Position numbers and translations under genes: made by a program. The notes under the pieces are model-generated. The model saw only the letters and a list, made by a program, of their open reading frames with translations, did not search any database and was not told where the DNA came from. This document shows positions 8,912-17,363 of a stretch of 54,296 nt of DNA, in pieces; within the stretch, counting starts at the first letter, position 1; each line of letters begins with the position of its first letter. The DNA is from Mordavella massiliensis (GTDB lineage: Bacteria; Bacillota; Clostridia; Lachnospirales; Lachnospiraceae): contig NZ_JACJKS010000016.1 of NCBI RefSeq assembly GCF_016901695.1, forward strand, positions 1 to 54,296. Reading direction: 5' to 3'.

Positions 8912-9790
8912 CTACTCTCCTTCTTCCTGCGCGTCGTCCTCCGCTGTCAGGTCCGCCTTCGTCTTTGTGATGACGAGCACCTCCTGCAGATTTGTAAAAT
9001 CCACGGCAGGCGTGATGTAGCCGGACCTTGTCAGGTTGTTGGAATCCACATTGATCTCAGAAATATATCCGATGAAAAGTCCCTGGAGGTAGGTGGAGCT
9101 GATGTGGGATGTCACCACCTGCTCGCCCACCTCGATCTCGTTGTCGTTGTTTGGAAGATTCTCAAAACGGATCCTGCCGTCCTCCATCAGCGTAAGGTCC
9201 CCGCGGACGATACACAGGTCCGACGTGGACAGCACCATGCCGCTTAAGTTGCTCTCGTCGTCGATCACAGACCGGACCTGGGCGTAGTTGGGGCCCACCT
9301 CTGTCACGATCCCGGCCAGACCGCTTCCGGCCAGCACGTTCATGTCCTCGCGGATGCCGTCGTTGCTGCCCTTGTCTATTGTGAAGGTGCTGAACCAGTT
9401 TGTCCCGCCTGTTGCGATGACATGCGCGCCCACCTTCTCATAGTCCCCGTAGTTCTGATCCAGCTTGTAGAGTTCCTGCAGGCGCTCCAGCTCATACTGC
9501 TCCTGATTGAGTCTTGTATTGTCTATGGTGAGCTGGTCCACACGCTCCTGGAGCTGCTCGTTTTCCTTGCGAAGGTCGCTGAGCGTGGCGAAATTGTCCG
9601 ACACATCGCTCATCCATGTACCGGCGTAGCTGATCCCCCTCTGCATGGGTACGATCGTGTAGTTGGCGATCCAGCTTAAGGGGCCGCCGCCGTCGAGAAA
9701 CCGCTCTGCTCCCAGCAGGATGCCGCACACGATCACAAGTATGAGCAGCACGTATTTACTTGGAATGGTATTCTGATTCCTGATCTTCAT
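8912..9790 (-). CDS. mreC: rod shape-determining protein MreC
   Basis: A 292-residue single-pass membrane protein. It has a short cytoplasmic tail, a membrane segment at about 12-30, a coiled coil at about 65-105 (heptad pattern around LRKENEQLQERVDQL), and then the two beta-barrel domains with GSNDGIREDMNVL and GLAGIVTEVG, typical of MreC. It scaffolds PBP2 and RodA outside the membrane. The ATG follows GAGGTAAT, starting before the mreB stop region ends, so translation is probably coupled to mreB. The acidic tail is ordinary. Confidence 0.94.
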   Translation of the reverse strand: MKIRNQNTIPSKYVLLILVIVCGILLGAERFLDGGGPLSWIANYTIVPMQRGISYAGTWMSDVSDNFATLSDLRKENEQLQERVDQLTIDNTRLNQEQYELERLQELYKLDQNYGDYEKVGAHVIATGGTNWFSTFTIDKGSNDGIREDMNVLAGSGLAGIVTEVGPNYAQVRSVIDDESNLSGMVLSTSDLCIVRGDLTLMEDGRIRFENLPNNDNEIEVGEQVVTSHISSTYLQGLFIGYISEINVDSNNLTRSGYITPAVDFTNLQEVLVITKTKADLTAEDDAQEEGE

Positions 9791-9791
9791 A

Positions 9792-10814
9792 TTACCTCAT
9801 CCACCTATAGTTTTCATCCAGCATGGAATATGCCAGCTTTTTCAGTTCATCCGACTGCATGATCTGCTTCAGTCCCGTCACGGCGCACAGCTCCGGTTCG
9901 ATCGCCGTACGCACCCGGATGCCTGTCATCTCCTCCATGTAGACTTCAAGCCCCGGCATGTTGGCAAGCCCCCCTGTGAGGAAGATCCCGTTCCGGTAGA
10001 TGGCTTTGCGCACTTCCGGCGGCGTGCGGTCAAGCAGCGACTCAATGCCGCGCACGCACTCCTCAAGAGGCTCCTTCACCGCCGCCCGCACAAGACTGAT
10101 GGAGATCTCGCGCTGCTGGGGCACCCCGGTGATCAGATCCCGGCCCGCGACCTTCATGGAGGCGCTGTTGTCCTCGCTGAACACGCCGAAGCGCTTGCGC
10201 AGCATTTCGGCCGTGATCCTGCCGATCAGGAAGTCATGGCTGTAGCGGACGAGCTGGGCCACCGCGTGATCCAGCGTGATCCCGCCCACCTTCAGAAGGC
10301 GGTTCAGGACGATGCCGCCGCCGGCCAGCACGGAGAGCTCTGTCGTCTCGCCGCCCAGGTTCACGATGAAAAGGCCCTTCGTATTCTGCACGTCCAGATT
10401 CAGGCCCACCGCATCCGCGACGCCCCGCTCCACGATATTCACTTCCCTGGCCCTGGCTGTCGAGTGGATCACCAGATCAAAAAAGGCTTTCTTCTCCACC
10501 TCTGTCACATCGGTGGGAACCGCGATCACATACTCGGATCCCCTGGCAAATCCCCTGTCCTTTTTCAGAAGGCCCTGCAGCAGATACTGCATATGGTCAA
10601 ACTTTGATATCACGCCGTGCTTCATGGGAAAAACGACCTGTATATTGGCCGGCGCCTTCTCATACATCTCAAACGCCTCATCTCCCACGGCAAACACTTC
10701 TTTTTTATTTGCGATGGCGATCACGTCTTTCTCTTTCCAGATCGCGTCCTTCTTCTTGTCATATACTTTGATCTCGTAGGAGCCGAGATCAAGTCCGTAT
10801 ATATTTCGTGCCAT
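9792..10814 (-). CDS. mreB: actin-like rod-shape protein MreB
   Basis: A 340-residue actin-fold ATPase forming membrane-bound filaments that steer cell-wall synthesis. The phosphate-1 segment reads GLDLGSYEIKVYD rather than the usual DLGTANT. The phosphate-2 segment reads NLGGETTELSVLAGGG, where most MreBs have DIGGGTTE. The adenosine motif TGGLANMPG is intact. These changes make it a divergent MreB, of a kind I associate with Lachnospiraceae. The ATG at 10812-10814 is chosen because it follows AAGGATAAG and begins the conserved MARNIYG; an upstream in-frame extension would run into radC. The neighbours radC, mreC and mreD confirm the assignment. Confidence 0.92.
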   Translation of the reverse strand: MARNIYGLDLGSYEIKVYDKKKDAIWKEKDVIAIANKKEVFAVGDEAFEMYEKAPANIQVVFPMKHGVISKFDHMQYLLQGLLKKDRGFARGSEYVIAVPTDVTEVEKKAFFDLVIHSTARAREVNIVERGVADAVGLNLDVQNTKGLFIVNLGGETTELSVLAGGGIVLNRLLKVGGITLDHAVAQLVRYSHDFLIGRITAEMLRKRFGVFSEDNSASMKVAGRDLITGVPQQREISISLVRAAVKEPLEECVRGIESLLDRTPPEVRKAIYRNGIFLTGGLANMPGLEVYMEEMTGIRVRTAIEPELCAVTGLKQIMQSDELKKLAYSMLDENYRWMR

Positions 10815-10822
10815 GTTTGCTC

Positions 10823-11524
10823 TTATCCTTTCGCATACATCAGATTCTCCTCGAGAAAGCTGATATAACAATTATTCCCAATAATGATGTGATCTAACAG
10901 TTCGATGCCGATCAATTCCCCTGCCCGCCGGATCCGCTGCGTTGTCAGGATGTCCTCCCGGCTCGGGCGCGGATCCCCGCTCGGATGATTGTGCAGGAGG
11001 ATGACAGAAACAGCGTCCCGCTTTAGCGCCTCCACAAAAATCTCCCGCGGGTTGACAAGGGATGCGTTGACGGTGCCCTTGTATATATCCTTCTCGCCGA
11101 TGAGCATGGATTTCGTGTTCAGCATGAGAAGCTTCATCAGTTCCTGTCCGAGATGGCGCATATCCTCCATATAATACTGCGCCACGGAGGAAGGCGCGGA
11201 GAAATTGAGCCCGCGGCGCGCATCGGCTTTGGCGATGCGGCGGGACAGTTCCAGAAGGCAGGTGAGCTGGATGGATTTCACCCTGCCCACGCCGCGGATC
11301 TTCTGAAAGGCCTCCCTTGTGAAGCTGTGCAGGGATTCGAGACTCCCGTCCCCGGCTTCCAGGATCCTGCGGCAGAGCTCCAGGACATTCTCTCCTCTCG
11401 TGCCGGTCCTTAAAAGGACTGCGAGAAGCTCCGCGTCACTTAAGTTCCCGGCGCCCAGACGTTCACATTTCTCGTAAGGGCGCTCCGATTCCATAAGTTC
11501 TTTGATTGTGTGTTTTTGATTCAT
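10823..11524 (-). CDS. radC: RadC/JAB-domain protein
   Basis: A 233-residue protein with an N-terminal helix-hairpin-helix part (LRTGTRGENVLEL, IRGVGRVKSIQL) and a C-terminal JAB/MPN metallopeptidase-like domain with HNHPSGDPRPSRED, the zinc-binding signature. RadC was once tied to DNA repair, but its activity remains unsettled. The position between DUF4321 and mreB is conserved in Bacillota. Ribosome site: AGGTG about ten bases before the ATG at 11522-11524. Confidence 0.93.
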   Translation of the reverse strand: MNQKHTIKELMESERPYEKCERLGAGNLSDAELLAVLLRTGTRGENVLELCRRILEAGDGSLESLHSFTREAFQKIRGVGRVKSIQLTCLLELSRRIAKADARRGLNFSAPSSVAQYYMEDMRHLGQELMKLLMLNTKSMLIGEKDIYKGTVNASLVNPREIFVEALKRDAVSVILLHNHPSGDPRPSREDILTTQRIRRAGELIGIELLDHIIIGNNCYISFLEENLMYAKG

Positions 11525-11562
11525 CCTTTGCAGACACCTATAACAATCCCGGACGGCGCATG

Positions 11563-11823
11563 TTACAGGAAGCGATAGATTATGATTGCCAGAACCATTC
11601 CGATAATGCTGGCTATTGTGATCTTGACGGACAGACCGAATGTGATGACAAGTATGCCAAGATTCAGCACGACCGGTTCATCCAGACCGAATGTCTGCCC
11701 GTAATTAAGCCAGCTCAAAGCCCCTGTATCCTGTGCCAGCATGCCGATAAATCCTCCCAGGACGATCCCTGCCAGAATCAGCAGAAATAGGGCCCAGGAA
11801 TTTTTACTGCCTGCTCCTCTCAT
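11563..11823 (-). CDS. DUF4321 membrane protein
   Basis: An 86-residue protein with two membrane segments (about 10-30 and 58-82) and a conserved ALSWLNYGQTFGL loop, the pattern of DUF4321. The function is unknown. In Bacillota it commonly sits between maf and radC at the head of the mre cluster; maf is not found here. The ATG follows GGTGGAG. A possible promoter lies about 50 bases upstream, so this may be the first gene of the shape operon. Confidence 0.85.
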   Translation of the reverse strand: MRGAGSKNSWALFLLILAGIVLGGFIGMLAQDTGALSWLNYGQTFGLDEPVVLNLGILVITFGLSVKITIASIIGMVLAIIIYRFL

Positions 11824-11873
11824 ATGTACTCCACCTCACATCACTCATAAGTTTTCTTTCAAAAACTCAATAT

Positions 11874-11902
11874 ATTCTATCATATTTCAAAAAGAGTGTA
11901 TA
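11874..11902 (-). promoter_or_regulatory. possible promoter of the DUF4321-radC-mre-min-rodA operon
   Basis: TATACA (11897-11902) and TAGAAT (11874-11879) on the minus strand are 17 bases apart. The 101-base spacer is strongly A+T rich, which makes chance matches more likely. Confidence 0.4.
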
Positions 11903-11924
11903 GCCTAATCCCATTAAAAATTTC

Positions 11925-13565
11925 TTAATCATGGGCTCCGTTGTCGAACGGACGGTATTTTGAGGCGACTGCCTCCGCCACCTTCATGCCGTCCATAGCG
12001 GCCGACATAATACCCCCCGCATAGCCGGCGCCCTCTCCGCACGGATACAGTCCTTTCACCATGCTTTCAAGTCCGTCTCCCCGCAGGATCCTGAGGGGGG
12101 AGGAGGTGCGGCTCTCTACGCCGGACAACAGGGCGTCCTCTCTGTCATACCCGCGCATCCTGGTCCCGAATGCCCGGATCCCCTTCTCGATGGCATCGCC
12201 GATCTGCGGCGGAAAGATCCCCCGCACATCGCCAAACTGCCAGTCCCCTTTCATGCAGGGCTTCACGTTTCCCAGCGCTTCCGACATCCTGCCGCGGCAG
12301 AAATCCCCGAAGAGCTGCACGGGGATCCTGCCGTTTCCGGCCTGAAAGGCCCGCTCCTCCAGCCTGCGCTGAAAGTCCACGCCGGCCAGGGGGCCGTCCC
12401 CTCCGAAATCCGCCGGCGTCACTGTGACGATCACGGCGCTGTTGGCGTTCCCGCCCGCCCTGTCATGATAGCTCATGCCGTTCACTGCGAGAAGCCCTTC
12501 CTCGGAGGATGCATTCACGACATAGCCACCGGGGCACATGCAGAAGGTGTAGACCCCTCTTCCATCCGGCAGGTTTGCAGTCAGTTTGTAGGCAGCGGCC
12601 GGCAGATAGTCCGCTCTTGCGGAGCCCTCCTCCAGGCCGTACTGATCCCGGTCCACCATGGACTGGGGATGTTCCGCCCGCACGCCGACGGCAAAGGACT
12701 TTGCCTCCATGGGAACATACTGCTCATGAAGCATGGCGAAGGTGTCCCTGGCGCTGTGACCGACAGCTAGGATGAGCGCCTGGGTAAAGCAGACGCGGCT
12801 TTCACCTGTCCTGCTGTCTTCTAAGTCAAGCAGCAGCCCCTCTTCATCCTCTGCCCTGCGGGTGATCTTTGCAAGCTTCGTGTGAAAGCAGACCTCGCCG
12901 CCCATCCGGATGATATCCTCGCGCATCCGGGTCACGACCTCTATGAGAAGATCTGTCCCGATATGGGGTTTCGCGTCATAGAGGATCTCCTCCGGCGCGC
13001 CGTGGGAATGCAGGATCTCCAGTACCTTGCGGTTTCTGCCGGCACGGTCCTTCACAAGGGTATTCAGCTTGCCGTCTGAGAAGGTGCCGGCCCCTCCTTC
13101 CCCGAACTGGACGTTGGAGCGGGTGTCAAGGACTCCGGTCTCCCAGAAGGCTTCCACATCCGCCTTCCGCTGCTGTGCTTCGCTTCCCCGCTCTATGACG
13201 AGGGGACGGTAGCCGTGGAGGGCAAGCATGTAGGCGGCGAAAATGCCGGCCGGTCCGAATCCGGCCACAACAGGCCGCGCTTTCAGCTCTTCTGTCCCCG
13301 GTTCCGGGAATCGGTAGGCCGGTGGCGGGGCTTTCTGCACATTTCCGTTCCTGCTCTTTTTCAGGACTGTTCTTTCATCGGCCACGGCGGCATCCACGGT
13401 ATAGACAAAGAAGAGATCCGGTTTTTTTCTTGCGTCCAAGGATCGGCGCACGATCGTCCAGGACGTGAGCGCCTCCTTCCGGATCCGCAGCGTCTTTGTG
13501 ATCTTCTTCTCCAGATCCTCCCGGCTGTGCCCCGCGGGCAGTTTAAGCTGACTGATCCGTATCAT
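11925..13565 (-). CDS. FAD-dependent dehydrogenase of the COG2509 type
   Basis: A 546-residue cytoplasmic flavoprotein. An N-terminal domain of about 90 residues comes first, then the dinucleotide-binding motif GFGPAGIFAAYML, then ERGSEAQQRKADVEAFW, and the family-specific NVQFGEGGAGTFSDGKLNT segment. This is a large uncharacterised oxidoreductase family; the natural substrate is unknown. The ATG at 13563-13565 follows GGAGGAG, starts MIRISQLKLP as is usual for the family, and overlaps the previous stop as ATGA. It is the last gene of the long housekeeping series. Confidence 0.88.
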   Translation of the reverse strand: MIRISQLKLPAGHSREDLEKKITKTLRIRKEALTSWTIVRRSLDARKKPDLFFVYTVDAAVADERTVLKKSRNGNVQKAPPPAYRFPEPGTEELKARPVVAGFGPAGIFAAYMLALHGYRPLVIERGSEAQQRKADVEAFWETGVLDTRSNVQFGEGGAGTFSDGKLNTLVKDRAGRNRKVLEILHSHGAPEEILYDAKPHIGTDLLIEVVTRMREDIIRMGGEVCFHTKLAKITRRAEDEEGLLLDLEDSRTGESRVCFTQALILAVGHSARDTFAMLHEQYVPMEAKSFAVGVRAEHPQSMVDRDQYGLEEGSARADYLPAAAYKLTANLPDGRGVYTFCMCPGGYVVNASSEEGLLAVNGMSYHDRAGGNANSAVIVTVTPADFGGDGPLAGVDFQRRLEERAFQAGNGRIPVQLFGDFCRGRMSEALGNVKPCMKGDWQFGDVRGIFPPQIGDAIEKGIRAFGTRMRGYDREDALLSGVESRTSSPLRILRGDGLESMVKGLYPCGEGAGYAGGIMSAAMDGMKVAEAVASKYRPFDNGAHD

Positions 13566-14806
13566 ACATCTCTCCTCCGTCTCTGTCCTGCGGCCCTGCC
13601 CGCCAGGTAGCCGGTGGCCCAGGCCCACTGCAGATTGTAGCCGCCGCACAGGCCGTCTGCGTCCAGCAGTTCCCCTGTCAGGTACAGCCCTCTCACAAGA
13701 GCCGACTCCATCGTGTCAGGGACAACTTCTGTCAGGTCCACGCCTCCGGCGCACACCTGTGCCTGGTCGAACCCGTTGACGCCGGTGATCTCAAGTTTCA
13801 GCGCCTTGCATACCCGGGCAAGCTTCTGCATCGCCCCGGGCGCAATGTCCGCCACTTTGTCTTTCCAGCGGATCCGGCTTTGCGTAAGAAGGACAGGCGC
13901 CAGTTTGCGGTGAAAGATCCCGTGAAGGAACTCCTCCGCCGTGTTTCCGGCAAATGTCTGTCTGCGGGCTTCAAAGAGCGCAGACAGCTCTTCCGGCTGC
14001 AAGCCGGGCAGAAGGTCCAGGACCGCCTGTACCTTTCTTCCCTCCGCGAGGGCGGCCGATGCAAAACGGCTGACCTGGAAGACCGGGATGCCGGAGAGCC
14101 CGTAGTCTGTAAACTGGATCTCTCCCGTATCCTGCGCCGCAAGGCGTCCATCCGCATAGAGCCGCACGGTCCCGTCCGTGCGCACACCCGCAGTTTTCTT
14201 CAGGAAGGACTCCACAGAGCGAAGCTGCACAAGAGCCGGCAGGGGGCGGATGATCCGGTGCCCGAAGGAGCCGGCAAGCCGGTAGCCGCTCCCGTCCGAT
14301 CCGAGAGCCGGCGCGGCCATGCCTCCCGCCGCGAGGATCAGGGCATCCCCTGTCAGGCGGACATCCCCCTCCGGCCCTTTAGCTGTCACATGAAACCGGC
14401 CTTCCTTTTGTTCCGCCGCGCAGACGGCAAAGCCGGTCCTTACATCCACATGCAGACGGCGAAGTTCCATGGCGAGCGCTTCCCGCACGGACGCCGCCTG
14501 GTCATTGGACGGATAGACGAGGGTTCCCCTTGTCTTTGTGAGAAGTCCAAGCCCCGCAAAAAAGCGCAGCGTATCCTCCGCGCCGAAGGATGCGAGGACT
14601 TTCTTTACTGTCCCCGGATCCCCGCCCCGGAAATACGCTGCCTTCATATCCATATTTGTCAGATTGCACCGTCCGTTGCCGGTGGAGAGGATCTTTTTCC
14701 CCGGCATTTCCTTCTTTTCCAGTATTGTGACAGAGGCGCCCTGCCGGGCCGCCGCGATGGCGGCAGTCATGCCCGAGGCGCCTCCTCCTGCGATCAGTAT
14801 GTTCAT
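13562..14806 (-). CDS. HI0933/YhiN-family FAD-binding oxidoreductase
   Basis: A 414-residue flavoprotein starting MNILIAGGGASGMTAAIAAA, a classic Rossmann FAD motif. It continues with GKKILSTGNGRCNLTN and a C-terminal GGYNLQWAWATGYLAG, both typical of the HI0933 (BaiN/YhiN) family. The general biochemical role is unknown; in the bile-acid bacterium C. scindens a member (BaiN) was reported to reduce bile-acid intermediates, but family membership alone does not imply that here. The ATG overlaps the preceding stop by 4 bases (ATGA), and the ATGA at its own end overlaps the next gene, so three enzymes are translationally coupled. Confidence 0.9.
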   Translation of the reverse strand: MNILIAGGGASGMTAAIAAARQGASVTILEKKEMPGKKILSTGNGRCNLTNMDMKAAYFRGGDPGTVKKVLASFGAEDTLRFFAGLGLLTKTRGTLVYPSNDQAASVREALAMELRRLHVDVRTGFAVCAAEQKEGRFHVTAKGPEGDVRLTGDALILAAGGMAAPALGSDGSGYRLAGSFGHRIIRPLPALVQLRSVESFLKKTAGVRTDGTVRLYADGRLAAQDTGEIQFTDYGLSGIPVFQVSRFASAALAEGRKVQAVLDLLPGLQPEELSALFEARRQTFAGNTAEEFLHGIFHRKLAPVLLTQSRIRWKDKVADIAPGAMQKLARVCKALKLEITGVNGFDQAQVCAGGVDLTEVVPDTMESALVRGLYLTGELLDADGLCGGYNLQWAWATGYLAGRAAGQRRRRDV

Positions 14807-16092
14807 AAAGTGACCAGCCCTTTCCGCACTAGATATTCCAGAGACATCAGTATGCCCAGCTTCGCATGGGGCCATGTGAGACCGCCCTGGAAATAGACAG
14901 CGTAGGGCGGTTTGATGGGCGCGTCTGCAGAGAGTTCAATGGAGGATCCCTGCACGAAGGCCCCGGCTGCCATGATCACATCGCTGTCATAGCCGGGCAT
15001 GGCCCACGGCTCCGGCGTCACATAGGAATCCACCGGGGCGGCCGCCTGGATGCCCTGACAGAATGCGATCACGCCCTCCGGCGTGCCGAGCTCCACCGCC
15101 TGGATGATATCGTGCCGGCTCTCCTTCCCGTCCGGCACAACGCCAAACCCGCAGGCTTCATAGATGTTCGCTGCGAGGATAGCTCCCTTGAGGGCTGCAG
15201 CCACCACTGTGGGCGCAAGAAAGAGGCCCTGGTAAAAGGACTGCATCACGCCGAGGGACGCGCCCACTTCCCGGCCGAGCCCAGGCGATGTGAGACGGCA
15301 GGCGCAGTTCTCGATGAGGTCCTCGCGCCCGGCAATATAGCCGCCGATGGGTGCAAGGCCGCCGCCCGGGTTCTTGATGAGGGAGCCGACGACCAGATCG
15401 GCGCCCACGTCACTTGGCTCCGTGAGCTCTACAAATTCCCCGTAACAGTTGTCCACCATGCAGATCACATCCGGTCTGATCCGCTTTACAAATGCGATCA
15501 GCTCCCCGATCTGCGCCACGGAGAAGCTGGGTCTTGTCTGGTATCCCTTGGACCGCTGGATGGTGACAAGCTTTGTCCGCTCTCCCATGGCCTTTTCTAT
15601 CTCTTCATAGTCAAAGGTGCCGTCCGGCAGAAGATCCACCTGCCGGTACGATACGCCGTACTCCGCAAGGGAGCCGCGAGAGGGCCGGATCCCAATGACC
15701 TCCTCCAGTGTGTCATACGGCTTTCCGGCCGGTGAGAGAAGCTCATCCCCGGGGCGGAGATTCGCTGCAAGAGCGACGGCCAGCGCGTGGGTCCCGCAGG
15801 CGATCTGCGGGCGCACAAGAGCGCTCTGTGTATGGAATACGCCCGCATACACCTTCTCCAGCGTCTCTCTTCCGAGATCATCATAGCCGTATCCGCTTGT
15901 ATACTGAAAACATCCGGCGTTCACACGGCTCTCCTGCATGGCGCGGATGACTTTCATCTGGTTGTATTCCGCGATGCGGTCGATCTCATCAAACCTGTCC
16001 TTCAGCCGACTTTCTATCTGCGCCCCAAACCGGTACACGCCCTCTGATATCCCCATGTCCCTGTACATACGGGTGATCTGTTCCTCCTGCAT
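14803..16092 (-). CDS. methionine gamma-lyase-family PLP enzyme (COG4100, 'aluminium resistance' type)
   Basis: A 429-residue fold-type I PLP enzyme. The likely PLP lysine is K240 in SLIKNPGGG, preceded by the MVDNCYGEFVE strand, whose aspartate would hold the pyridine nitrogen. The family is annotated as methionine gamma-lyase-like or aluminium resistance protein; true activity is little studied. Two ATGs are close together; I choose 16090-16092 since AAAGGAG then lies seven bases upstream, whereas for the ATG at 16096-16098 it is too near. It follows the miaA region as in many clostridia and overlaps the HI0933-type gene by 4 bases. Confidence 0.85.
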   Translation of the reverse strand: MQEEQITRMYRDMGISEGVYRFGAQIESRLKDRFDEIDRIAEYNQMKVIRAMQESRVNAGCFQYTSGYGYDDLGRETLEKVYAGVFHTQSALVRPQIACGTHALAVALAANLRPGDELLSPAGKPYDTLEEVIGIRPSRGSLAEYGVSYRQVDLLPDGTFDYEEIEKAMGERTKLVTIQRSKGYQTRPSFSVAQIGELIAFVKRIRPDVICMVDNCYGEFVELTEPSDVGADLVVGSLIKNPGGGLAPIGGYIAGREDLIENCACRLTSPGLGREVGASLGVMQSFYQGLFLAPTVVAAALKGAILAANIYEACGFGVVPDGKESRHDIIQAVELGTPEGVIAFCQGIQAAAPVDSYVTPEPWAMPGYDSDVIMAAGAFVQGSSIELSADAPIKPPYAVYFQGGLTWPHAKLGILMSLEYLVRKGLVTL

Positions 16093-16110
16093 TGTCATGC
16101 TCCTTTTCTT

Positions 16111-16422
16111 TTATCTGTGTTCTCCTTTTACCATGGCTGCCATGATCTTTGTCTTCATCTTTGCGCACCGGGCGTCGAACTCCGGATTGATGGACGGGAT
16201 CTCCCGCATCACATCCGCCGCCTCCGCATACCGGTACATATCGTACAGGATGCCGGCGCGGTTCAGGTTATAGAGCGCCTTTTCGCCCTTTGTCCTGGCG
16301 TATTTTTCCAGCGCGAGCAGCTCCCGGTATGTTGTTTCCGCATTTTTGCTGTACGAATAGAGCTCCATAAGAGGGTTCATCCTCTTCAGCAGTTTGGAGC
16401 CCCCGAATAATCCTCCGAACAT
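16111..16422 (-). CDS. small TPR-like protein of unknown function
   Basis: A 103-residue, helical, basic protein with no family I can name. Residues 20-90 hold alternating Ala/Leu/Tyr positions (TTYRELLALEKYARTKG, LYNLNRAGILYDMYRYAEA) that suggest two or three tetratricopeptide-like helical hairpins. The start ATG at 16420-16422 lies inside the last codons of miaA (37-base overlap), with AGGGAG about 11 bases upstream. It occupies the place where many clostridia have hfq after miaA. A shorter form starting at 16380 is possible but has a poorer ribosome site. Confidence 0.65.
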   Translation of the reverse strand: MFGGLFGGSKLLKRMNPLMELYSYSKNAETTYRELLALEKYARTKGEKALYNLNRAGILYDMYRYAEAADVMREIPSINPEFDARCAKMKTKIMAAMVKGEHR

Positions 16423-17363
16423 ATCCCTTGTACTCCCTTCATGTGGGAAAGCATCGTTTCCACGATCCTTTCATCATCATAGCCGCAGGCGGCTTTGTCG
16501 ATCCAGATCACCTCTCTCTCCCTCTTAAACCAGGTGATCTGCCGCTTGGCAAAATGTCTCGTGTCCCGCTTGATCCTGTAGACTGCGTCCTCCAGCGTAC
16601 AGCGGCCGTCCAGGTACTCCAGTATCTCCTTGTATCCGAGCCCCTGCATGGATACCATGCCTTCCTTCAGGCCCATATCCTTCAGGCGCTGCACTTCCTC
16701 CACAAGCCCCTCTTCCATCATCTGATCCACCCGGCGGTCGATCCTCTCGTAGAGGCGGGGCCGCGCGTCAGTAAGGACAAAATACCGGAAATCATAGGGG
16801 GACTGCCTTTGCCGCTCCTCCTCATTGTGGGCGGAGATCGGCTTCCCCGTCTGCAGGTAGAATTCCAGCGCACGGATCACCCGCTTCACATTGTTCGGGT
16901 GGATCTTCTCTGCCGAAGCAGGGTCTGCAGCGGCCAGACGGTCGTGAAGCGCCTGCGCCCCCTCCCTGGCCGCGAATCCGGTCAGTTCACGGCGGATCCG
17001 GTCATCCTCACCGTCCCCCGCAAAATCAATATCATAGAGAAGCGCCTGGATGTAGAATCCGGTCCCGCCCACCACGATGGGGACAAGGCCGGCCGTGCGG
17101 ATCTGTCTTACAGCCTCTTTTGCCATCTCCTGAAAACGGACCACGTTAAACTCTTCGCGGGGATCCAGCACGTCCACAAGATAGTGGGGGATGCCCTCCA
17201 TCTCCTGCGGCCTGATCTTGGCGGAACCGATATCCATATGCCGGTAGACCTGCATGGAGTCCGCTGAGATAACGGCGCCGCCGATCCGTTTCGCCAGCAG
17301 GATGGACGCCTTTGTCTTCCCCACCGCTGTGGGGCCTGTCAGAATGATAAGCGGTTCCTTCAT
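16386..17363 (-). CDS. miaA: tRNA dimethylallyltransferase MiaA
   Basis: A 325-residue cytoplasmic enzyme adding the dimethylallyl group to A37 of tRNAs reading UNN codons; MiaB, also in this window, then methylthiolates it. The P-loop GPTAVGKTKAS lies near residue 9, followed by ISADSMQVYRHMDIGSAK and the VGGTGFYIQALL motif; RQITWFKRE near the C-terminus contacts tRNA. The start is the ATG at 17361-17363, whose first base overlaps the mutL stop (TAATG), indicating coupling. Confidence 0.95.
   Translation of the reverse strand: MKEPLIILTGPTAVGKTKASILLAKRIGGAVISADSMQVYRHMDIGSAKIRPQEMEGIPHYLVDVLDPREEFNVVRFQEMAKEAVRQIRTAGLVPIVVGGTGFYIQALLYDIDFAGDGEDDRIRRELTGFAAREGAQALHDRLAAADPASAEKIHPNNVKRVIRALEFYLQTGKPISAHNEEERQRQSPYDFRYFVLTDARPRLYERIDRRVDQMMEEGLVEEVQRLKDMGLKEGMVSMQGLGYKEILEYLDGRCTLEDAVYRIKRDTRHFAKRQITWFKREREVIWIDKAACGYDDERIVETMLSHMKGVQGICSEDYSGAPNC

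Noticed and set aside
7687-9247. Plus-strand open frames opposite mrdA, mreD and mreC
   Set aside because: Antisense shadows rich in His/Asp/Arg with no start signals; the minus-strand genes are unmistakable.
14803-16092. Aluminium resistance function for the PLP enzyme
   Set aside because: This is a historical family label; the sequence supports a PLP lyase fold, not a metal-resistance role.
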